DNA of 64,000 nucleotides, from positions 1,550,001-1,614,000 of the forward strand of contig OZ345368.1 of NCBI GenBank assembly GCA_977006965.1, read 5' to 3'. The DNA comes from Phymatolithon calcareum. Its lineage: Eukaryota > Rhodophyta > Florideophyceae > Hapalidiales. Shown here piece after piece: positions 45,660 through 54,424 of this stretch (position 1 is the stretch's first letter; each line of letters starts with the position of its first letter). The notes under the pieces were generated by a model. The model was given only the letters and a program-made list of their open reading frames with translations, did no database searches and had not been told where the DNA came from. A program made the position numbers and the translations under genes.

Positions 45660-46450
45660 GTATCTCACCCCAGCTAAGAAAAGAATATTTTTCTTCCCGT
45701 TCGCATCTTTTACTTTCACATCATTTATGGCAATACGAACCAGCGGCACCTATTGTACACTAGCCAGTACTTTATGCGCAATTTTCGAAACGGGTTCGAG
45801 GTCCTTCCTCTGAAGTTCTGTACCTTCCTTCGCAGAAGATACTGGACGTCTAGTGACTTGGTTCTAAATTTGAAAAGTTTTCTAGAGCATATTCTTGATT
45901 TCTCAAATCTCTACCTCACTCGAGTACATCAATCAATTTCTGCACTAAAGCCTGCTCGGCATTGTCAACTGCTGTTTTTGTATGGAAATATGCAACTAAG
46001 CTTAAGCATTTATGCGTCCCGGAAATGATGCAACGGACAAAGCAGCAACAAAAAGAATTTTAGTTTTATAATTCTTGTGCTGCATTGCGAAACAACGGAA
46101 AATTGTCCAATTAGTCTCGCGAAGCATGGCAGCTGGCTGCAGGCAGACCCTTGATTTACGATAGTGTTTTCGTTGAATTGGACCGTCAAGCACAAATGAA
46201 GGCCTAGCATCTTCAACGTGGCGCAGGATGCGGGGTATCCACTGCGGTGCAGATTGTACGTGAAGAGTTGTCGGCATGTATCATATGCCTTTCATCTTAG
46301 AGTTCGTCTACACTAAGTTCAACCACCAGGGGCTTTGGCCATTTGCGGGTGCAAATTTAAATTAGATTTTATGACCTTCAAAACGAATGAAGAAATCGTG
46401 CTCGCCTGGCATGACAGCTATCGTATTGTATTCGAGCTTGCACAAGTGGG
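45660..46450. other. Spacer, no gene seen
   Basis: Upstream of the B-LINE. A frame at 46277-46002 (minus, 91 codons) is unrecognised. The minus-strand frame that begins at 45749 crosses the B-LINE TSD, so its first residues may be host-derived or RT-derived. Confidence 0.35.
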
Positions 46451-46452
46451 GG

Positions 46453-46727
46453 TTGTGCACCGGCTGCGAGGGTTGACTTTAGCCCGAGGGCATGATATTC
46501 AACCGAGGCGCAGCCGAGGTCCGAATATCATGGCCTGAGGGCGATTGTCATCCCGAGAGTACGGTGCACAACACGCTTGTCAACCGGCTGGGAAACAAGT
46601 GGAAAATAAGGATTTCGTACGAGTGTCCTATCAAAGCTGCTATGTCATCCCTAGGGATGACATAGAAGCAATCAGTTGCAAGAGGAAGCCGATCATCGGC
46701 ATGTCTACCCCCTCAGCCGGTTGACAA
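46453..46727. mobile_element. Composite hairpin MITE, two foldback units
   Basis: Four related ends. TTGTGCACCGGCTGCGAGGG (46453, forward) and TTGTGCACCG (46571, inverse) bound a 119-bp hairpin containing CATGATATTC...GAATATCATG. TTGTCAACCGGCTGGG (46577, forward) and TTGTCAACCGGCTGAGG (46727, inverse) bound a 151-bp hairpin containing a perfect 24-bp palindrome at 46641-46664 (arms TATGTCATCCCT). The outermost ends also match each other, so this may be one 275-bp element or two tandem ones. No TSD was assigned. Confidence 0.7.
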
Positions 46728-46864
46728 AGGTGATTAACGGGCATTCAAGCTTAATCTGCTATTTTTGTGTATCACCTCTTCGAGTTGCACTGCTGCTGAA
46801 GTGTTTTGGTGTCTTTTTCTGGGATTAACGCACCACACACATAAGCGCATACACATGCAGAGAA

Positions 46865-46960
46865 TTTTTTATCCAAGTTTATTTAAAAAACCCACATACT
46901 TCCGATGATATAGGCAAGGCTTCCTCAGATACTACCTACCTCTGTGCAGCTTACGAAACT
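46865..46960 (-). mobile_element. A-tail fragment
   Basis: Antisense copy of the A-family 3' end: T-run at 46865-46870, then the inverse of AATAAACTTG, GGAAGT and GGTAGTATCTGAGGAAGCCT. More diverged than the other copies; no TSD found. Confidence 0.75.
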
Positions 46961-48061
46961 ATAGCTTAACTTCTAAAGACACCCCACCTATTGCGGACGT
47001 ATTCGAAATTGCCAACTGCGACAACTGTTTACCACAAACGTAGACCCCCACTCGAAAGTTTGCATGGCATGTCGAGCATGGAGCATAAACCGAGTAGAAG
47101 ATGTTCATAAAGCGCTAGCGATTTACGTACAACTGTATCGCTACGAACTTCCCCATTTGTGGGAAGTAGGGGAATTGAACTCATGAACAAAACATACTGT
47201 TTTCAATTGTTTGAACCTCCTTGCGGATCACCAAAGCCCCATCTTCGGATGATTGCCAAGATGCCGTCTAAGTAGTGATTACAGCCTCGAATCGTAGCAA
47301 GTTAGAGTAACGTTCAGAGACCTATCGTCCTTTCTTTAATTCCTCGCAGCACTTCAGAGCAAAAAGACAGCGAGGCGTGTAAAGAAAACTTTCATTGAAA
47401 CAACTTCATAGCAAAACAATCCAAAGTATTGACCTTTGGGATAAGGAAATCAATACAATTTTTTAATTCGCGAGGCACGAAGAAGAAGACGAAATGAAGA
47501 TTTTTATTTAAAAGTTACCAACGCATCAGCAGACGCTTGGGGAAACTTTACAATTTCCAGACTTGCGTCTAGGGCGATATGCGGCTAAAAGTTGTGGCCC
47601 AGTATGGTAGCGTAACAAAAGCGGCCTCTGGTCCTTAACCGGGCCTTGAGGGGGAAAATACTTCACTCTACTGTGTCACGCAGTGCGAGGAACGAAGAAG
47701 AAGAAAGATAAGAAGAAAAGTAAATCTTATTTTAAGAAAGCTTCGTTTATGACCTCTTCGTTAGGATCTTGCCCACACTGGCCAGTCTGTTGGATGAGGG
47801 CGGAAGTACTCATCGCTGGAAACATTCCATAGTATCACTTGATGGCAAGTGTCTTGTGTCTTCTTGAGTTAAAGAGCAATTGCGGTGGTAGTATAATTTG
47901 CGAGTGTGGAATACGGTGCTTATTCAACTTTGGTATCACCTGGCGTTAGTCTTTGCTAACGTTTCATTTCTAGCTTCGAATAGGCAACGGTTCAATTACG
48001 CACGGATAATGTCTTGCTCCGCTTCCTGCCTCGCAGCTCTGCTAATGGTCCTGCTGCTAGT
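46961..48061. other. Region without assigned gene
   Basis: No recognisable motif. ORF 47898-48065 (plus, MRVWNTVLIQLWYHLALVFA...) is hydrophobic and continues by chance into the D-LINE fragment. Confidence 0.35.
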
Positions 48062-48065
48062 GAAT

Positions 48066-48441
48066 CTCCCGGAAGACCTACACATCTCACATGGACGGGC
48101 TGAGGTAATACTCCACCAGCTCATAACTAATTGCTGTCCAATCGTCGCCAGCTTTCACCATGGACACAACGAGAATGAGCCACTTCCTCACGACCCAATG
48201 TGCAAGAAATGCCCGTATGGTGTGAAGGAAACTGTGGAACATATGATCCTACATTGTTCGGGTCGGGCTGTTAGTCGACGGAAATTCATCGGCAGAGTTC
48301 GGAGCAAAACGGTAGAAGATCTGTGCAGAGAGAAACCCGTAGCGATAATCCAATATTTGAACGAAGAGAACTTACTCGAGAGCAAGTTTAGGCGTTAATT
48401 TAAAAAGTGACGTCATCTGCAACAAAGAAAGAAAGAAAGAA
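48066..48441 (+). mobile_element. D-family LINE 3' fragment (zinc knuckle, GAAA tail)
   Basis: From CTCCCGGAAGACC onward it matches 59893-60268 almost base for base. It encodes the segment after RNase H: GRAEVILHQLITNCCPIVAS, the CCHC knuckle CKKCPYGVKETVEHMILHC and a terminal KFRR. It ends in GACGTCATCTGCAA plus GAAA repeats. A weak 7-bp TSD, GAATCTC at 48062-48068 and 48439-48445, is possible. RNase H itself is missing by 5' truncation. Confidence 0.85.
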
Positions 48442-48445
48442 TCTC

Positions 48446-50192
48446 GTATTCTTATCAGTCTCTGCGCTAAGCGTCGCGCCAGTACGTCTCTGCTTCCCTT
48501 AGGTCGGAGGATGCGGCACAATACTCTTTACTTGTCCACATATCTTTTTCTTGGCTTCCCCAGGATGTGCCGGAAGAACGTGGATTCTACCGCCCTGACT
48601 TCCGAGGTCCTCATGGTGGTCCACGTTGTCAGTAATAGAGCATACGCCCATCTTGACTGAACTGGAGATTCGCGAGCCTCGAGTTGAACAAAAGCGTTCG
48701 CTGTGTACAGAAAGATTGTAAGTGATAGACTTGTCGTTGCACTACAAATTCTTTTGCGTTCTTCCCCTCAATCGACTTAATATTTTGGGGCAAAACGTCG
48801 GACTGTTCATACGACAGTTTGCATTCGCGCTTCATCTTGAGCGGAAAGTCCTTGGCAAATATGGATCGGAATTGTGGAAGAGATTTTGCCAAGTGCGGGC
48901 TATTCAGTGCTTCTCCTCTCTTGCTCAGAATACGGGAACCGGTTGTCAAGCTGATGTATAAGAAGAGCATTCTTATGAAAGCAGGAAACTATATCACGTT
49001 GGACACGAAGAGACAAAGAATTCCTTCCTCAGGGCAGCAAGGAAGTAATAATACTCCTCTGCGAAAGGCTTTAATCTCGATTCATCCTGCCATGGTACTC
49101 GGGGTTTCATAATTTACAACAATGGTACTGGGAGTTGATCAGATTCGTTCAGCACCAGGCAGATTTATGTACAGTTGGAAGTGAAATATCAAACTTTGAA
49201 CGCAGAAAGATACAGCCTATATCCTTAAAACAGAAAAACAGAAAATGAGATTTTCCGCACGCTCTTGTCGACTCGCTAAGCTGCATATTCTTGAGATCTA
49301 AAACCCCCTACGCGCCACATCACACTTGTATTTGCCAACGCCGCCGTCAGTTCCGCAGCGTCCACCTGGATCACTCCCAGTCCTTAAATCATTAGTTCTT
49401 TCAGGTTCTCCACGAGAGCAGCTTCTGATAGCCTAGACCGTATCCTCCTGCCTCTCATCCTTCGTGATATTTTCTTGGGACTACGTTCAACACGGTTATC
49501 CAGTACTGAATGCGGTGCAATTGCAATATGAGCCCGTCTGGGGCCGTAGACGTTGGGTGGACGATGGAGGTCGGGGGAAGTGACGGGAAGAGAACGTGAG
49601 GAAGCGGTGAATTCATCTTCGGCGCTAGGAGAAAGCTTTAGGCGGGTGATAGTGCACTGAGGTTCTTGCCGTCGTATTCAACAGCTCTTTTCTTCCCGCT
49701 CCGTAATCCGAGCTATAAGCACTTCCGTCAGCAGCTTCCTAACGAAGATCCCAATCTTTTTATGACTTGGTGACAAGTTTGGAACGGATGCGGATTGGAA
49801 AATACATCAACTACGGCATTATCAGCAGTAAACAGCTGAAGTTCTTGGCAAAACAAGCTGGAAACATCGCCGGCATACAGGTTCTCATCTTGAAAACTGC
49901 CCATTTGTACCATAAATACTGCACAAAGATTTTAAATAATACGATCGAATATATTGACAATTAAGAAACGATATCGAACTATTTAGGGACAGTGTGACGG
50001 TTCTGCACTTTAGGCCAGGGTAAATAAATTCAACACACATTTGCCTTAATCAGTCCTGAGGCATAGGCTTTGTGCACCTGACACGTTTGAAACGAGTGCT
50101 CAACGAGCCGGGAGGACCTTAGCACCCTCGTTGAAAAAGTCTTTTCCTAATAAGACCTTGCTGCACTTTAAGCGTGACCGGCAATCAAAACG
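48446..50192. other. Region without assigned gene
   Basis: A minus-strand frame 48970-48629 (113 codons, LPQFRSIFAKDFPLKMKREC) is protein-like but unrecognised, and no transposon ends are visible. Confidence 0.35.
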
Positions 50193-50207
50193 GTTAAAAA
50201 ATTCCAT

Positions 50208-50370
50208 CCCGTAGAGGACTGAGATAGGATTATTTTGAATCTTGAGTTTTCTAGTCCGCCATTCTGGTGGGCCTTTCGTGAGCTGCACAAAGGTAGGTAG
50301 CATCAGAGGAAGCCTTGTCCATATCTTCGGAAGTCTGTGGGGCTTTTAAACAATCTTGAATTATAAAAAA
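50208..50370 (+). mobile_element. 163-bp A-tail insertion
   Basis: Begins CCGTAGAGGACTGAGATAGG and ends in the A tail and A-run. Perfect 15-bp TSD GTTAAAAAATTCCAT at 50193-50207 and 50371-50385. No coding part. Confidence 0.92.
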
Positions 50371-50425
50371 AGTTAAAAAATTCCATGCAGAAAGAATTTT
50401 CAAAACGAAATGTCAATAGGACTCA

Positions 50426-50924
50426 TTCATTCATTCATTTTGCCTTTTCCCCTAATGGGTCTAGCAGCGATTCGAGGGTCTAAGTTTTTTCCACTCTACT
50501 CTATTGTTAGCGAGCTGGACTGCGGTTTGGATGTCTAGGCTAGGCAAGTCACCAAAGATTGATTCATGAGTTGGTCTGCCGCATTGGATCAGCACCTGGC
50601 GGACCAGGCGGCGCTCGTCCATTCTGAGAATGTGACCAAGCCAGTTCCATCGAAGGTCTCTGACTCGCATTATCACGTCTATGGTGGGTGTTCTGGTCTC
50701 GTCGGCAATTGGCCTTTCCGATATTCTCGAGAGCATCTTGGCGCTTGTTGACTTGAGTTTCTTCAGCACTTTTCCCGTTAATTTCCACGATTCGCAACCG
50801 TATAAGAGCGTGGATAGAACAGAGGAACCAAAAAGACGAATGCGTAGACTCGTGGGCAGTTTCTTGCTCGTCAGAACTCGTTTGAGGTCTTGATGAGCAA
50901 GAAGCTGCCCACGAGTCTACGTAT
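50426..50924 (-). mobile_element. E-family LINE fragment (RTE/jockey-like C-terminus)
   Basis: Perfect 13-bp TSD TCAATAGGACTCA at 50413-50425 and 50925-50937. The minus-strand frame 50884-50461 reads LFGSSVLSTLLYGCESWKLT and LRWNWLGHILRMDERRLVRQ, the usual C-terminal end of LINE reverse transcriptases without RNase H. The 3' end is an ATGA repeat, not poly(A), as in RTE-type elements. At its 5' end, 50840-50872 and 50891-50923 form an inverted repeat of about 33 bp. Confidence 0.88.
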
Positions 50925-51136
50925 TCAATAGGACTCACGCTACTGGTAGCTTACTTTTAACTTTTCAGTCCCTGAGGGGGATATTTACGGGGATGTTTAT
51001 TAACTTTGTTTAACCCTCTCGTACTGCAAAAATTGGGGATTGCGAGTCTCCAAAACATCGCAATACTTTGTGAGGCATTTCTCGTGTTTCTTCACATACA
51101 TACGTCTCTGGTGAGAATGCTTCACGTGATATGATG

Positions 51137-51463
51137 CAAAGCATTGGAAAAAATAATTGCTATTGTAATTATTTAAATTATTGTTCCAATAATTTATTCC
51201 TGAGTCTCGATTATTTATTGTATTTATTGAGATCGTCGTGGTTGCGACAATTATTGTATCGGACTCCTCATTTTTTCGATCCGGTTATTCTATCGCGACA
51301 GAAAGTAGCAAGAAGGATCTAATAATTCGGGGAATAACCAGTTATTTATACCTCACTGAACTTGAATACAATAATTTATTGCTTCTGCGTTCAACAATAA
51401 ATTATTTATTCTCGACACTTTTCGAGAAAAGAATAAAAATAAATAAATAATTCCAATGCTTTG
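51137..51463. mobile_element. 327-bp AT-rich MITE with 8-bp TSD
   Basis: Ends CAAAGCATTGGAA and the exact inverse. Perfect 8-bp TSD ATATGATG at 51129-51136 and 51464-51471, as for hAT insertions, although the TIR differs from hAT-1 and hAT-2. The inside is dominated by AATAATTTATT-type words. Confidence 0.85.
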
Positions 51464-51522
51464 ATATGATGTACCGCGCGCGAAGCTACAAGCATGGTGT
51501 CAATTTTCGTGTCAAAATATGC

Positions 51523-52361
51523 TTATTCGTTTAGATCATGTAGAGGGCTTGCATATTCGGCTATGAATCTCATTACATCCTGAAAGAATTCTTCACCGCA
51601 ATAACTGGGCCGTTTTAACTTTTTCCCCAATACGCGAGGAACAAAAAAGGTTCGGGCAATTCTTTCTCGACTAAAACCTTCGTTTTCTGGCCAAAACCGG
51701 AACCTTTCGGGATGCAAGACCTTCCCGAAAATATCAATGGGCTGCAGTCTCGTACGGAAACAAAATTGCTCAGCGACGATCATCGTGCTTCCTTCATGAT
51801 CAGGACCCATATGTTTCAGTGGTGGTATAATTGCGCCTCTCATTTCCGCTCCAGTTATGCCCTCCGCTGTGCGTCCCGTCAAAGTTTTATTGCTACTTTT
51901 TTCCTTTCAAGTTTATTTAAAAGCCCCACAGACTTCCGAAGATATGGGCAAGGCTTCCTCTGATGCTCCCTACCTTTGTGCAGCTCACGAGACGTCCACC
52001 AGTATGGCGGACGGGAAAACTCAGGACTTAAAGTAGTCCTATCTCAGTTTCTCTTCCGATAGAGTCCTCGCTGTTGCCGAAATATGGTCCTTCGTGTTTT
52101 ATTGCTACTGTATTGTGTTCTGAGTCTGTAGTGTCTTTTCCTCCACGCCATGTTCAAATACGACATCTCTGCTCCACTTTTGTCCTCTGAGTCCCTAGTT
52201 TCTGGAGGAGAACCAGGAGAAACCGCAGTCGCCATTGAATCTTGTAATGCTGGTCCTGTTCGTTCTGTGGGCTGAGCACTGTTGTCTGGTCTGCCTTCCG
52301 CTTTTCTCTTCTGGCCTCTTCTACTCAACTCTCGCGCGGTGAATTGCTTAGTGCGCAACAA
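51523..52361 (-). pseudogene. Unknown ORF split by an A-tail retro-insertion
   Basis: The minus-strand reading 52361-52096 (SRRGQKRKAEGRPDNSAQPT..., basic then Pro/Ser-rich, ending RLRTQYSSNKT) continues in the same frame after the insert and one TSD copy, at 51883-51523 (LTGRTAEGITGAEMRG..., FWPENEGFSRERIARTFFVP, EEFFQDVMRF). With the insert removed, the reading is about 215 codons without a stop. No domain is recognised. Frame conservation on both sides suggests a real protein-coding sequence, host or element, until a recent hit. Confidence 0.6.
51898..52095 (-). mobile_element. 198-bp A-tail insertion in an ORF
   Basis: Antisense A-family 3' end with A-run, plus about 115 bp upstream shared with the copies at 50.2 and 60.4 kb (GACTGAGATAGGACTACTTT). 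Perfect 14-bp TSD GTTTTATTGCTACT at 51884-51897 and 52096-52109. Confidence 0.92.
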
Positions 52362-52755
52362 ATGAATATCTTCGTCTAATGCTGATCCGTCTGTCGTGAA
52401 CTATGTTTGGGCCCACCGCTTTAGAAAATCCTTCCCGCAACTCAGACTTCCGGTTGTTGGAAGTATCAAGATTGTCAAAAAATCTTCTATCAACTTCCAG
52501 TCCATGTTTGTTCTTGCCGCTTGAATCCCAGTGGATCCGAAAACGATGTTGATGCAGATACAGTTATTGAAGAGCCGTGTACCTGCATACTAATGAGCGA
52601 AGGGCTTGTTCAGATTTACGTATCCTGGAACATTGCTTGCTGAGGAGGACCAATTGGGGAACGGTAGGGTGTCAGTATGTATTATGTCTTCGTTCTTCGG
52701 AGGCAAGAGGTTTTAAACAGTTTCTTGCTCAAGTTCGACATTCTCTACGTGTATA

Positions 52756-54179
52756 GGGGTTATATGTTGATTTATTTTAAAAGCTCCCAAAACCTCAATT
52801 TGATTAACAGGGCAGCTTCTCGCTGTCTTCCACATTCATCTCTCTACTAGCCTCTTAGTATCTCCTTAATCCGAATTTCTCTCCCTGCGAGGGCTCGGGT
52901 GAGTCGTTCGCATTCATATTCTGTTTCTTGGTCCATCTTCATGCACCGTAGTGTTCGTTGGAGCACAACCAGCTCAACCACAACACCGGGCCCAAAGAAC
53001 TTCGCTAAAATTGATTTTTTCCACAAAGGAGCTCTGTTGAATAGAAATCTGAGGCATCTCAACCGCGCAGTTCTGTCCCTTATATGTAACACTCCTGCTA
53101 GTTCATTCGGCTTGTCGACCGGGATTTTAACTGTCCATCCCTCTTCTTCCAACGTCTTTATTTTTGCTGCTTCCCGTATGCGTCCGGTTTTTGATACCAT
53201 ACCTTCTTCTGCTTGTTTTAGAGCTTCGTTGAGGTGCTTCTCTTCTCTAAGATGTCCAATATTCTTTGATACATGTTCCAGGTCTTCTTTTCTTCCTTGG
53301 TATTCTTCTGCGAGCTCAAGGTACTTCTTCCGTCTTACCAGGCTTAAGGCGAACTGTTCAGCCTGGCGCGCTTTCCTCATCTGTGGGCTGGTGAGTCGGC
53401 AAAGCATTCGCAGCCGCTCCCTTCGATGTTCGGCATATTTTCCGAAAACATACCTCAAGAAAAGACCTTCTGCTGCTTCGATTGCCGATAACAGACGTTT
53501 GGTGATCGGGGTCAGGTGAATGGCATACTCCCATTGGGGAGAATCAATGATTTGAAAATCCTGATGCAACTTTTTTTCTTTCAAGTTTATTTAAAAGCCC
53601 TACAGACTTCCGAAGATATGGGCAAGGCTTCCTCTGATGCTACCTACCCCCTGATGCAAGTGGCTGGCTGGAATCCTCTGACGTTCACGCCTATTTGGCG
53701 GAGTTTCCGTGTACATCCCACCGCATTCCGAACTCTTGAAATTGCTGTATCGTCCGTGACTCCGATGTTGTTCATACTGATCCCCAGGTAGGATAGTCTC
53801 CGGGCCTGATGCAACTCTTTTCCTGCAAGAAAAATTTCTTCTTTGGGAGGCCTTTGTACTTAATGACCTCACTCTTGCCTGGCTTTGTGTTCCATTTCAT
53901 GGAGTTCTCGCTTGCCCACTTCGTGGCTATGTCCAATAGTTTTTGCACCCCTTTGGCATTTTTAGCCTGAAGAAGAACATCATCAGCAAATAATTGCGCT
54001 GGATGTTCAGACACGGTTCTTGGTACTTGGGCGGCGGCTTCGGCGAACGTATCCATGAATATATTGTATAGGCATGGACTGAGGGGGGATCCTTGGGGAA
54101 CACCTCGGTCGATAATGTACCACGGGCACACAAGCTCTACTCGTGTTATGCAGAAATGGTCGCATATCGTTGCTCGGAC
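52756..54179 (-). mobile_element. C-family LINE, copy 3, 3' part (split by gypsy and an A tail)
   Basis: Best C copy. It continues beyond the gypsy element at 59356 for at least about 40 bp. Minus-strand order: DHFCITRVELVCPWYIIDRG, VPQGSPLSPCLYNIFMDTFA, the catalytic LFADDVLL at about 53990, KSEVIKYKG; then, after a frame change, LSYLGISMNNIGVTDDTA and KLRQIGVNVRGFQPA; then 53584-52847 with FLRYVFGKYAEHRRERLRML, EDLEHVSKNIGHLREEKHLN, KIPVDKPNELAGVLHIRDRT, LFNRAPLWKKSILAKFFGPG and EYECERLTRALAGREIRIKE. The C tail follows. RT copies RNA at a nicked target. Confidence 0.92.
53570..53649 (-). mobile_element. 80-bp A-tail insertion
   Basis: Inserted in the C-LINE with a 10-bp TSD CCTGATGCAA (53560-53569, 53650-53659). 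The C copy at 41.75 kb reads straight through the same site (TTGCATCAGGATTTTC), giving an empty-site proof. Confidence 0.93.
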
Positions 54180-54368
54180 TGTAGACACGCAATGCTGCAC
54201 GAGAGTAATTAGGAACAATTACATTCTCTGTGATATCATAACGCCCCTGCCCATTTGAAGCGGCGATCCTGATCGCACCTTAGACTGGGCATCTCATCAT
54301 CGCATCACAGAGATAATCACCCATTTCAAGATAAACCTTACCTTCTCTTTTCACTCACAGTGATTACA
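54180..54368 (+). repeat. Gypsy 5' LTR
   Basis: Differs from the 3' LTR only at ATATCATAACG versus ATATCAGAACG and TTCACTCACAG versus TTCAATCACAG. The following GAAATTTCTTTCC does not look like a standard TGG-initiated primer-binding site. Confidence 0.95.
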
Positions 54369-54424
54369 GAAATTTCTTTCCTGCAGGAGAATGTTAGAGT
54401 GTTAAGACGAAGATTGTTCAAGAA

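Noticed and set aside
48188-48385. Identical 65-codon minus ORFs at 48.2 and 60.0 kb
   Set aside because: Both are antisense of the duplicated D-LINE zinc-knuckle region; identity reflects the repeat, not a gene pair.
52899-53519. 206-codon plus-strand ORF
   Set aside because: Exact antisense shadow of the C-LINE C-terminal frame; Ser/Pro-rich with no motif.
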